Assembly: GCA_031414805.1 (NCBI GenBank)
Contig: JANOQJ010000086.1
Location: 1 to 64,000 of the forward strand
Reading direction: 5' to 3'
DNA from: JAAFIW01 sp031414805
Lineage (GTDB): Bacteria; Pseudomonadota; Gammaproteobacteria; Burkholderiales; Burkholderiaceae_C
DNA: 64,000 nt
Part shown: positions 57,234 to 64,000 of the stretch, in pieces
Layout of the letters: every line of letters begins with the position of its first letter
How positions within the stretch are numbered: position 1 is the stretch's first letter
Position numbers and translations under genes: made by a program
Notes under the pieces: model-generated
Seen by the model: only the letters and a program-made list of their open reading frames with translations
Told to the model about the DNA's origin: nothing
Databases searched by the model: none

Positions 57234-58532
57234 TTAGCGCATCCAGAACCGAAGGGGTGCCATCACAATTTCAGGAAACAGCACCAGTGAAAACAACACA
57301 ATGAGTTGGGCGATCAAGAACGGCATCACGCCCTTGAAGGCATCGTCCATGCTGACTTTTGCCACGCCACACACGACGTTCAGCACCGTGCCCACGGGCG
57401 GCGTGATCAGGCCTATCGCGTTGTTCATGATGAACAGCACGCCAAAGTACACCGGGTCAATGCCCGCCTTGATCACCACGGGCATCAACACTGGCGTGAG
57501 GATGAGCACCGTGGGCGCAAAGTCCAGCGCGGTGCCCACCAACACAATCAAGATCATGATGATGAACATCAGCAGCATCTTGTTGTCCATAAACGGCGAC
57601 AGCAAATTGGCCACTTCGGTGGGAATGTTGGCCACGGTAATCAACCAGGCGCTGACCATGGCCGCGGCCACCAGGAACATCACCACCGCCGTGGTTTTGC
57701 CAGCCGCCAACACCAAGCCATACAGCTGCGACCACTTCAGCTCGCGGTAAATAAACATACCCACCAGAAACGAATAGACCGCCGCCACCACGGCCGCTTC
57801 GGTGGGCGTGAACAGGCCAAATTTCATACCACCAATGATGATGACCGGCAGCACCAGGGCCCAGATGCCGTCGAACGTCAAGTGCAGGCGCTCCTTGAAT
57901 TCCACACGCGGTGCGGGTTGCAGATTGTCTTTGCGTGCCACCCACCACCAGGCAATGCCAATGGCCACGCCCATCAACATGCCCGGCACAATGCCCGCCA
58001 GAAACAGCTTGGTGATGGACACATTACCCGCCACCCCAAAAATGATGAAACCAATCGACGGCGGAATGACCGGCGCGATGATGCCGCCCGCCGCAATCAG
58101 CCCACACGAACGGTTCAGCGGGTAGCCCGCCTGCTTCATCATGGGAATCAAAATGGCCGCCAGCGCCGCCGTGTCGGCCACTGCCGAGCCAGAAATGGAG
58201 GCCAGGATGATGGCCGCGATCACCGCCACATAGCCCAGCCCGCCCTTGAAATGCCCCACATACGCCATCGCCAGGTGCACGATGCGCCGCGACAGGCCAC
58301 CGGCGTTCATGAACTCACCGGCCAGCAGGAAAAACGGCACGGCCAGCAGCGGGAAGTTGTCGGCTCCGTCAACAAAACGCTGCGCAATGATTTGTGAGTC
58401 GAAGGCAGGTAGTTGGCCGGTCAGCGTCATCAGTGCCATGAGGCACACGCCGCACACCAGCAGCGCATAGGCAATCGGCATGCCCAGCGCCATGGCACCC
58501 AGCAGGCTGAAGATGAAGACGCTGACGGTCAT
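57234..58532 (-). CDS. TRAP transporter large permease (DctM family)
   Basis: The 432-residue membrane protein has about twelve helices and DctM hallmarks: MALGMPIAYALLVCG, FPLLAVPFFLLAGEFMNAGGLSRRIVHLA, SGSAVADTAALAAILIPMMKQAGYP, GGIIAPVIPPSIGFIIFG and the late GLITPPVGTVLNVVCGVA. It forms the sodium-driven elevator of the TRAP system. Its start overlaps the stop of the DctQ gene by four bases, so the two are translationally coupled. Confidence 0.94.
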   Translation of the reverse strand: MTVSVFIFSLLGAMALGMPIAYALLVCGVCLMALMTLTGQLPAFDSQIIAQRFVDGADNFPLLAVPFFLLAGEFMNAGGLSRRIVHLAMAYVGHFKGGLGYVAVIAAIILASISGSAVADTAALAAILIPMMKQAGYPLNRSCGLIAAGGIIAPVIPPSIGFIIFGVAGNVSITKLFLAGIVPGMLMGVAIGIAWWWVARKDNLQPAPRVEFKERLHLTFDGIWALVLPVIIIGGMKFGLFTPTEAAVVAAVYSFLVGMFIYRELKWSQLYGLVLAAGKTTAVVMFLVAAAMVSAWLITVANIPTEVANLLSPFMDNKMLLMFIIMILIVLVGTALDFAPTVLILTPVLMPVVIKAGIDPVYFGVLFIMNNAIGLITPPVGTVLNVVCGVAKVSMDDAFKGVMPFLIAQLIVLFSLVLFPEIVMAPLRFWMR

Positions 58533-59074
58533 GGTTTGCTGCCTTGCAGCACCTGTTGCGCCTCTTTCAAACCTTCCGATTCGACGATTTGAACCAGGTC
58601 GGCTTCGGACAACTGGCCAGTGAACAGCCGATACAACTTGCTGATGTTGAAGATGCCCATCACCACCGCCACCACGTAGCCGATGCCATACACCCAGATC
58701 ATGGATATGCCCACCACCGGCGACACATTGGTCACCTGCAATTCATGCATCTTCCAGGTGCCCAGCAAAAACAGGCTATTGCAAAACAGCATGAGCGATT
58801 CACTGGCAAACAGGCAAACCTTTTTGCCCATCAGCGGCAGGCGCAGCACCAGCGTGTCCACCCCCAAATGCCCACCTTCACGCATGGCCACCATGGCGCC
58901 GATGTAGGTCAGCCAGATGAAACAGTAGCGGCTCATCTCTTCCGAAATGGTGATGCCAGAGTTGAATACGTAGCGCAGCACCACATTGCCAAACACCATG
59001 ACCACCATGGCGACCAGGCAGAGCACCACGAGGAACTCCAGCAGCTTGAAAAAGAGGTCTATGGGTTTTTGCAT
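58529..59074 (-). CDS. TRAP transporter small permease (DctQ family)
   Basis: ATG 59074 (MQKPIDLFFKLLEFLVVLCLVAMVVMVFGNVVLRYVFNSGI) is preferred; a GTG at 59098 would add eight residues. The 181-residue protein has four helices and the family pattern ISEEMSRYCFIWLTYIGAMVAMREGGHLGVD. It partners with DctM. The order Q-M-P here is less common than P-Q-M. The MITE-like element at 59136-59236 lies between this gene and the regulator. Confidence 0.92.
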   Translation of the reverse strand: MQKPIDLFFKLLEFLVVLCLVAMVVMVFGNVVLRYVFNSGITISEEMSRYCFIWLTYIGAMVAMREGGHLGVDTLVLRLPLMGKKVCLFASESLMLFCNSLFLLGTWKMHELQVTNVSPVVGISMIWVYGIGYVVAVVMGIFNISKLYRLFTGQLSEADLVQIVESEGLKEAQQVLQGSKP

Positions 59075-59135
59075 TTTTTCATTCGCAGACGGGAGCACAT
59101 GCAGGGTCCAGGCCGAGGAAGCGCAGAGAAGGAAC

Positions 59136-59236
59136 CGTCATTCCCGCGCAGGCGGGAATCCACTTCAGAGAACTGCCCAAGCCTCTAGCAGCCTCAAAGT
59201 CCTCGCGCCTGGATCCCCGCCTGCGCGGGGATGACG
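59136..59236. repeat. MITE-like inverted repeat, copy B
   Basis: Left arm 59136-59162 is the same sequence as in copy A at 11248. The right arm 59210-59236 is inverted and slightly diverged (GGATCCCCGCCTGCGCGGGGATGACG). It lies between the regulator and dctQ. Confidence 0.75.
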
Positions 59237-59271
59237 AATCCCGGTCACTCGCACATCCAGTTTTCATAAAT

Positions 59272-60015
59272 TCAGGCCGCTTTCAACAACGAAGCCGGCA
59301 GATTCAAGCGAGGCAAACGGCGACGCGAAGCCAGCACTTGTTCGATGTCGTCATGCGCCCCATCGATCAAGACCAAGATGGCTTTTTCCGCTTGGGCCGG
59401 GTTGTGCGCAGCCACCGCATCCAGCACCGCGCGGTGCAGGGGCAAGGAGCTTCTGGGACCGTCTTTACGGATGGTGGAAATTTCAAAACTGGTGCGCAGC
59501 AAGGCACCCAGGGCCTTGCTCATCTGAATGATCATCCGGTTGCCACAGGCACGCAGCAGCCCTTGGTGAAAGCGCAAGTCATGTGTCACGTAATCACCGC
59601 CCTGCTCTACGGCACGCTTCATGCCGTCGTAGGCCGCTTCTATTTCAATGATGTCTTGCGCGCTCGCGCGCTGCGCGGCCAGGCGCACAGCGGCGGGTTC
59701 CACCACGCGGCGCAGGTCTTGCAAATCGCGCAAAAATTCGGGTGTCAGGCCCGCCTTGCTTTGCCAGGTAATCACATCGGGGTCAAACCAGTTCCATTGC
59801 TCGTCTGGCAGCACGCGCGTGCCCACGCGCGGCCCGCTGCTGACCAAACCTTTGGCCACCAACGACTTGATGGCCTCGCGCACCACCGTTCGGCTCACGC
59901 CCAGTTGCTCACCCAGCAAGGGCTCGGCGGGAATCGGTGAGCCTGCGCTGTAGCGGCCCGCCACAATGGCTTCGCCCAGGTGGTCGACTGTGTTGCCGTG
60001 GACGTTTTTGATCAT
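59272..60015 (-). CDS. FadR-subfamily GntR regulator (DgoR-like)
   Basis: The 247-residue repressor has an N-terminal winged helix (HLGEAIVAGRYSAGSPIPAEPLLGEQLGVSRTVVREAIKSLVAKGLVSSGPRVGTRVLP) and a C-terminal FCD ligand domain. The FCD domain holds the metal-binding Asp and His pattern (DLRFHQGLLRACGN, LPLHRAVLDAVAAHNP). FCD regulators commonly bind sugar acids and related carboxylates. It lies between the leftward transporter/dehydratase operon and the rightward dehydratase/dgoK/dgoA operon and probably represses both. A matching operator sits in the 77-base divergent spacer. Confidence 0.92.
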   Translation of the reverse strand: MIKNVHGNTVDHLGEAIVAGRYSAGSPIPAEPLLGEQLGVSRTVVREAIKSLVAKGLVSSGPRVGTRVLPDEQWNWFDPDVITWQSKAGLTPEFLRDLQDLRRVVEPAAVRLAAQRASAQDIIEIEAAYDGMKRAVEQGGDYVTHDLRFHQGLLRACGNRMIIQMSKALGALLRTSFEISTIRKDGPRSSLPLHRAVLDAVAAHNPAQAEKAILVLIDGAHDDIEQVLASRRRLPRLNLPASLLKAA

Positions 60016-60040
60016 GGTATTTACTGAGCTGACACACCAA

Positions 60041-60051
60041 TGGTATGACCA
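60041..60051. promoter_or_regulatory. FadR/GntR-type operator TGGTATGACCA
   Basis: A perfect TGGT-ATG-ACCA palindrome fits the TNGTNNNACNA consensus of FadR-subfamily regulators. It lies between the regulator start and ATG 60093. Confidence 0.65.
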
Positions 60052-60092
60052 TAATATGTTTGAAAATCCCGGATTAACCCTAGGCCCGACCG

Positions 60093-61835
60093 ATGACTGC
60101 TGACTCCAAGCCCCGTAAAAACCCCAAAGACCTGCGCTCTCAACAATGGTTTGGCCGCCAAGACCGTGATGGTTTTGCCTACCGCAGCTGGGTCAAGGGC
60201 AAGGGCGTGCCACACGACCAGTTCGATGGCCGCCCGGTGATCGGCATTTGCAATACCTTTAGCGAACTAACCCCCTGCAACAGCCACTTTCGCACCCTGG
60301 CCGAGCAGGTCAAGATTGGGGTGTATGAAGCCGGCGGCTTTCCCCTCGAATTCCCGGTGATGAGCCTGGGCGAAACGCTCTTGCGCCCCACCGCCATGCT
60401 GTATCGCAACCTGGCCAGCATGGATGTAGAAGAGTCGATTCGCGGCAACCCGATTGACGGCGTAGTGCTATTGATGGGGTGCGACAAAACCACGCCTTCG
60501 CTGGTCATGGGTGCCGCCAGTGCCGACCTGCCGACGATTGGCGTGAGCGGTGGCCCCATGCTCAGCGGCAAGTGGCGCGGGCAAGAGCTGGGCAGCGGCA
60601 CCGGCGTGTGGAGCATGAGCGAGCAGGTGCGCGCCGGCACGCTGAAGCTGGCCGACTTTTTTGAAGCGGAAAGCTGCATGCACCGCAGCCACGGCCACTG
60701 CATGACCATGGGCACCGCCAGCACCATGGCGAGCATGGTCGAAGCATTGGGCATTGGCCTGCCGGGCAATGCGGCCTACCCGGCGGTGGACGGGCGGCGC
60801 AATGTGCTGGCGCGCATGGCAGGGCGGCGGGCGGTGGACATGGTGCATGAAGACTTGCAGCTATCCAAAATTCTCACGCGTGAGGCGTTTGAAAATGCCA
60901 TCAAGGTGCTGGCCGCCATCGGTGGCTCAACCAACGCGGTGATTCATTTGATTGCGATGGCAGGTCGCATCGGCGTAAAGCTGAACCTGGACGACTTTGA
61001 CCGCCTGGCCAGCGAATTGCCCTGCCTGGTGAACCTGCAACCCTCGGGCAAGTACCTGATGGAAGACTTCTGCTACGCCGGTGGCCTGCCGGTGGTCATG
61101 AAAGAAATTGCCCAGCACCTGCACACCCACGCGATCACCGCCAACGGCCAAACGATTGGCCAGAATATTGCCGATGCACAGAACTACAACACCGAGGTCA
61201 TCAAGTCTCTGGCGGTACCGTTCAAACCGAATGCAGGTATCGCCGTTCTTCGCGGCAACCTGGCCCCGCGCGGCGCCGTCATCAAACCCAGCGCCGCCAC
61301 GCCAGCCTTGCTGGTACACACCGGCCGTGCCGTGGTGTTTGAAAACATTGAAGACTTTCACGCCCGCATTGACGATGACGCGCTGGACATCGACGAAACC
61401 TGTGTGATGGTGCTGAAAAATTGCGGCCCCAAGGGCTACCCCGGCATGGCCGAGGTGGGCAACATGCCGCTGCCGCCCAAGGTGCTGAAGAAGGGCATTA
61501 CCGACATGGTGCGCATCAGCGACGCCCGCATGAGTGGCACCGCCTACGGCACCGTGGTGCTCCACACCGCGCCCGAGGCTGCGGCAGGTGGGCCGCTGGC
61601 GCTGGTACACAACGGCGACATGATCGAGCTGAACGTACCCCAGCGACTGATTCAGCTGCACGTGAGCGACGAAGAACTGGCCCGCCGCCGCGCCGCCTGG
61701 GTGGCGCCCGAGCCCAAGCTGCAATCAGGTTACTGGAAGCTGTACACCGACCATGTGCTGCAAGCCGATGAGGGGGTGGATCTGGATTTTCTGGTGGGGA
61801 AACGGGGGGCTTTTGTGCCGAGGGACAACCATTGA
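60093..61835 (+). CDS. IlvD/Edd-family sugar-acid dehydratase, L-arabinonate dehydratase type
   Basis: The 580-residue Fe-S dehydratase has cluster cysteines in NTFSELTPCNSH (Cys62), LMGCDKTTP (Cys130) and HGHCMTMGTAST (Cys202). It also shows the IlvD/Edd blocks AAIGGSTNAVIHL and ISDARMSGTAYG. Its length and the SWVKGKGVPHDQFDGRPVIGI start fit the pentonate/hexonate dehydratases rather than branched-chain amino acid IlvD. With DgoK and DgoA downstream it should feed a 2-keto-3-deoxy acid into phosphorylation and aldol cleavage. L-arabinonate, D-xylonate or D-galactonate are all possible. It begins the rightward operon under the TGGTATGACCA operator. Confidence 0.9.
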   Translation: MTADSKPRKNPKDLRSQQWFGRQDRDGFAYRSWVKGKGVPHDQFDGRPVIGICNTFSELTPCNSHFRTLAEQVKIGVYEAGGFPLEFPVMSLGETLLRPTAMLYRNLASMDVEESIRGNPIDGVVLLMGCDKTTPSLVMGAASADLPTIGVSGGPMLSGKWRGQELGSGTGVWSMSEQVRAGTLKLADFFEAESCMHRSHGHCMTMGTASTMASMVEALGIGLPGNAAYPAVDGRRNVLARMAGRRAVDMVHEDLQLSKILTREAFENAIKVLAAIGGSTNAVIHLIAMAGRIGVKLNLDDFDRLASELPCLVNLQPSGKYLMEDFCYAGGLPVVMKEIAQHLHTHAITANGQTIGQNIADAQNYNTEVIKSLAVPFKPNAGIAVLRGNLAPRGAVIKPSAATPALLVHTGRAVVFENIEDFHARIDDDALDIDETCVMVLKNCGPKGYPGMAEVGNMPLPPKVLKKGITDMVRISDARMSGTAYGTVVLHTAPEAAAGGPLALVHNGDMIELNVPQRLIQLHVSDEELARRRAAWVAPEPKLQSGYWKLYTDHVLQADEGVDLDFLVGKRGAFVPRDNH

Positions 61836-61851
61836 TGTGTGGCTCTTGCTT

Positions 61852-61870
61852 CTTCCCCCAGCGGGGGAAG
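61852..61870 (+). promoter_or_regulatory. Hairpin overlapping the dgoK ribosome site
   Basis: CTTCCCCC (61852-61859) pairs with GGGGGAAG (61863-61870) around AGC. The right arm runs into AAGGAG at 61868-61873, the likely ribosome site of dgoK. This may dampen dgoK translation or be a simple repeat. Confidence 0.45.
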
Positions 61871-61886
61871 GAGCCAAGACAGGCCC

Positions 61887-62789
61887 ATGAATCACGCTGA
61901 ACTGATCGCCGTCGACTGGGGCACCAGCACCCTGCGTGCCGCGCTGTTGGGTAGCCAGGGCCAGGTGCTGGACGAGGTCACCCAGCCGCGCGGCATTCTG
62001 ACCGTTAAACCCGGCGAATTTGCTACTGTATTAATAGCTGCTCTAGCAGGATTTACCAGGGCGAAAGGCACTTTTTGCTTGATTTCTGGCATGGCGGGCA
62101 GTCAGCAGGGCTGGCAGGAAGCGCCGTATTGCCCTTGCCCCACGGGGCTGGCAGATTTGGGCCGTGCCCTCACCTGGGTGGAACCGGGGCAAACCGCCAT
62201 CGTGCCGGGCTTGCGCTGCGAGCAAGCTGGCATCCCAGATGTGATGCGTGGCGAAGAAGTGCAAATCTTCGGCGCGCTGGATCTGCTGGGCCTGCTGGAC
62301 CTGAAAGAGGCCACCGTGGTGCTCCCCGGCACGCACAGCAAGTGGGCCACGGTGCGCGCGGGGCAGGTGCAGCACTTTTGCACTTACATGACGGGCGAGT
62401 TTTATGCCCTGCTGCGCCAGCATTCCATCCTGTCGCGCAGCTTGCCTGCCGACGATGGGCCACTCGATGAAGCCGCGTTTGACCGGGGCGTTTCCCAGGC
62501 GCTGTCCAGCCGCAGCCTGCTGGCCAGCGCCTTCAGCACCCGCACCCTGGCGCTGTTCAAGCAACTAGCAAGTGATGCGTTGCCCAGCTACCTGTCGGGC
62601 CTGGTGATAGGCGAGGAACTGCGTGCGCAAGACCTCACGAGCATCGCGCAGGTGGTGCTGGTGGGCGCGCCTGCACTCACCCAGCGCTACCAGCGCGCCT
62701 TGGGCCAACTGGGCGTCAGCGCCACCGGCGTGGGTGCACAAGCCACCTGGCGCGGCCTGTGGCAAGTTGCGAAGCAAATCCAACCATGA
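61887..62789 (+). CDS. dgoK: 2-dehydro-3-deoxygalactonokinase, with a repeat element embedded in frame
   Basis: ATG 61887 gives 300 residues beginning MNHAELIAVDWGTSTLRAALL, the phosphate-binding start of the kinase. Later signatures are ISGMAGSQQGWQEAPY, EEVQIFGALDLL, LPGTHSKWATVRAGQVQHFCTYMTGEFYALL and a C-terminal LVGAPALTQRYQRAL. It phosphorylates 2-keto-3-deoxy-galactonate (or a similar acid) at C6. Residues FATVLIAALAGFTRAKGTF are encoded by a copy of the 60 bp element (62021-62080). The TGA that the element normally carries in this frame is changed to CTA at 62043-62045. It overlaps dgoA by ATGA. Confidence 0.92.
   Translation: MNHAELIAVDWGTSTLRAALLGSQGQVLDEVTQPRGILTVKPGEFATVLIAALAGFTRAKGTFCLISGMAGSQQGWQEAPYCPCPTGLADLGRALTWVEPGQTAIVPGLRCEQAGIPDVMRGEEVQIFGALDLLGLLDLKEATVVLPGTHSKWATVRAGQVQHFCTYMTGEFYALLRQHSILSRSLPADDGPLDEAAFDRGVSQALSSRSLLASAFSTRTLALFKQLASDALPSYLSGLVIGEELRAQDLTSIAQVVLVGAPALTQRYQRALGQLGVSATGVGAQATWRGLWQVAKQIQP
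62021..62080 (+). repeat. Interspersed 60 bp element, copy 15, in frame inside dgoK
   Basis: Matches copy 16 in adjacent dgoA (GCTACTGTATT, ATAGCTGCT, AAGGGC/CAGGGC, TTTTTGCTT) with the core stop codon altered to CTA. Confidence 0.8.
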
Positions 62790-63403
62790 CCCCGCACGAA
62801 AAGTTCCAAGCCGCCCTGCAAGCCCTCCCCCTCATCGCCATCCTGCGCGGCCTGCCGCCGGGCGATGCACAGGCTGTGGGCGCGGCCCTGGTCAGCACCG
62901 GCTGGCGGCTGATAGAGGTACCGCTGAATTCACCCGAACCCTTGCACAGCATCGAAACCCTGGCCCAAGCCTTCCCGCAAGCCCTGGTCGGTGCAGGCAC
63001 CGTGCTCACTGCCGCACAGGTACGCGAGGTGCACGCTGCTGGCGGCCAGCTCATCGTTTCGCCAAACTTTGACGCTGCCGTGGTACGCCAGGCCGTAGCG
63101 CTAGGCCTGATCTGCCTGCCCGGCGTGATGACCACCACCGAAGCCTTTGCCGCACTGGCGGCCGGTGCCACTGGCCTGAAGCTGTTCCCCGGCGAAATGG
63201 TCACGCCAGCGGTGGTCAAAGCCCTGCGCGCCGTGCTACCCGCTGATGCCCTGCTGCTGCCGGTCGGCGGCATCACGCCGCAGAACATGGCGGCGTATCG
63301 TGCGGCAGGTGCCAACGGTTTTGGCATTGGCTCGGCACTGTACAAACCAGGCATGGCAGCGCACGAAGTCCTTGAAAACGCTACTGTATTCATAGCTGCT
63401 TGA
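62786..63403 (+). CDS. dgoA: 2-dehydro-3-deoxy-6-phosphogalactonate aldolase, C-terminus formed by a repeat element
   Basis: ATG 62786 overlaps the dgoK stop. The 205-residue class I aldolase has Arg21 (ILRGLPPGDA), Glu45 (LIEVPLNSP) and the Schiff-base Lys132 (TGLKLFPGEM), plus the phosphate-binding PVGGITPQNM and GFGIGSALYKPG. It cleaves the phosphorylated keto-deoxy acid to pyruvate and glyceraldehyde-3-phosphate. The last eight residues (NATVFIAA) and the TGA stop are read from a copy of the 60 bp element starting at 63380, so the natural C-terminal helix end has been replaced. Confidence 0.92.
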   Translation: MTPHEKFQAALQALPLIAILRGLPPGDAQAVGAALVSTGWRLIEVPLNSPEPLHSIETLAQAFPQALVGAGTVLTAAQVREVHAAGGQLIVSPNFDAAVVRQAVALGLICLPGVMTTTEAFAALAAGATGLKLFPGEMVTPAVVKALRAVLPADALLLPVGGITPQNMAAYRAAGANGFGIGSALYKPGMAAHEVLENATVFIAA

Positions 63404-63440
63404 GCAGTATCTGCAAGGGCTATCAGCCGTTTTGGCTTAA
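63380..63440 (+). repeat. Interspersed 60 bp element, copy 16, ending dgoA
   Basis: Core at 63393-63410. Its internal TGA (63401-63403) is the dgoA stop codon. Confidence 0.88.
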
Positions 63441-63462
63441 AAACATCGCTTTCCAAATCACC

Positions 63463-64000
63463 ATGACCACACCCACCATCACTTTCGGCCTGCAGCACCG
63501 CGTGACGCTGATTACCGGCGGCGCACAAGGCATCGGCGCTGCGTGTGCACGGCGCTTTGCGCGCGAGGGCGCGCCTGTGGTGCTAGCCGATGTCGATGTG
63601 CCACGCGGTCAGGCGTTGGCGCAGGAACTTGGCGCGCTGTTCATTCCTTGTGATGTGGGCGACAAGCGCCAGGTCGACGCACTGGTGGCCCAAACCATGG
63701 CGGCACATGGCCGCATTGACGTGCTGGTGAACAACGCAGGTATTTTCAAAGCGGCCGATTTTCTGGATGTAACGGAAGACGACTTCGATGCGGTGTTGCG
63801 CGTGAATCTGAAAGGTGCCTTTCTCGTGGGGCAGGCGGTGGCGCGGGAGATGGCGCACCGTAAAAGCGGTGCCATCGTCAACATGAGCTCGGTCAACGCC
63901 ACCCTGGCCATTCCCAACATTGCCAGCTACAACGTGAGCAAAGGCGGCATCAACCAGCTCACGCGGGCCATGGCATTGGCCCTGGCGGACCATGGCATTC
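63463..64000 (+). CDS. SDR-family dehydrogenase, cut by the window end
   Basis: The frame opens at ATG 63463 and is still open at the window end after about 179 codons. It shows the classical SDR pattern: VTLITGGAQGIGAACARRFA cofactor loop, LADVDV with Asp favouring NAD, VLVNNAGIFKA, IVNMSSVNA with the catalytic Ser, and SYNVSKGG with Tyr and Lys. It is the fourth gene of the rightward sugar-acid operon. It probably oxidises a sugar or sugar acid (for example a sugar 1-dehydrogenase), which is inference from context. Confidence 0.9.
   Translation, partial: MTTPTITFGLQHRVTLITGGAQGIGAACARRFAREGAPVVLADVDVPRGQALAQELGALFIPCDVGDKRQVDALVAQTMAAHGRIDVLVNNAGIFKAADFLDVTEDDFDAVLRVNLKGAFLVGQAVAREMAHRKSGAIVNMSSVNATLAIPNIASYNVSKGGINQLTRAMALALADHGI

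Overview
The window looks like chromosomal DNA of a betaproteobacterium, most likely a member of the Comamonadaceae (Rhodoferax, Polaromonas or Acidovorax-like). I base this on moderately high GC, an orphan Bug-type binding protein, a TAXI-type binding protein, the DUF1631 protein, the RhlE-type helicase with a long glycine tail, and about 16 copies of a roughly 60 bp interspersed element with the hairpin core TAGCTGCTTGAGCAGTAT. Elements of this kind are, as far as I recall, typical of Comamonadaceae. I see no rRNA or tRNA gene, no CRISPR array and no replication origin.

Layout. 0-5.3 kb: the edge of an IS630-type transposase, a surface protein with a late frameshift, and a PvdQ-type acylase divergent from a LysR regulator. 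5.3-11.2 kb: a split chromate transporter, a DUF3237 protein, a ceramidase-like membrane protein, two orphan solute-binding proteins and a DUF4394 lipoprotein. 11.4-16.3 kb: a PAP2 phosphatase and UDP-glucose dehydrogenase, then nikR and a TonB-dependent receptor that NikR may control. 16.7-21.8 kb: a beta-propeller-like protein, then a decayed accessory region holding a GreA/B-like gene, a C-terminal remnant of an integron integrase lacking its HxxR arginine, a small lipoprotein, a 5-hydroxyisourate hydrolase remnant and an IS91-type transposase remnant. 21.8-23.3 kb: an NTF2-like protein and an aldo/keto reductase.

23.5-31.7 kb is the most coherent unfamiliar unit. It holds a LuxR-type response regulator with a hybrid histidine kinase, a MAPEG protein with a MEST-like hydrolase, and three exported lipoproteins with long Pro/Ala linkers. 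A shared motif resembling CCCNACCTCGGTAGGG lies 55-105 bases upstream of all three lipoprotein genes, and a perfect palindromic version lies between the response regulator and the MAPEG gene. I infer a two-component regulon of surface lipoproteins.

31.7-42.1 kb: plsY, an alcohol dehydrogenase, YegP-like and RDD proteins, then a metal cluster (His-rich DMT permease, DUF6488, HupE/UreJ, His-rich periplasmic protein), a TPM/YgcG/LemA operon and a P1B-type ATPase with YHS and HMBD metal domains. 42.2-54 kb: a P1 peptidase, a TAXI protein, a DUF2235 hydrolase, a FosX-like protein, EttA, DUF1631 and RhlE, whose 3' end is overlapped for 104 bases by a Rossmann-fold gene in another frame. 54-64 kb: a sugar-acid catabolic region. 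A FadR-type regulator lies between a leftward operon (TRAP transporter, inactive-looking transglutaminase-like protein, mandelate racemase-family dehydratase) and a rightward operon (IlvD/Edd dehydratase, dgoK, dgoA, and an SDR cut by the window end), with a TGGTATGACCA operator in the divergent promoter.

The 60 bp element affects coding sequence directly: it forms the C-terminus and stop codon of dgoA, supplies the stop of the PAP2 gene, lies at the end of the FosX-like gene, and sits in frame inside dgoK (with its stop codon altered) and inside the ceramidase-like gene.
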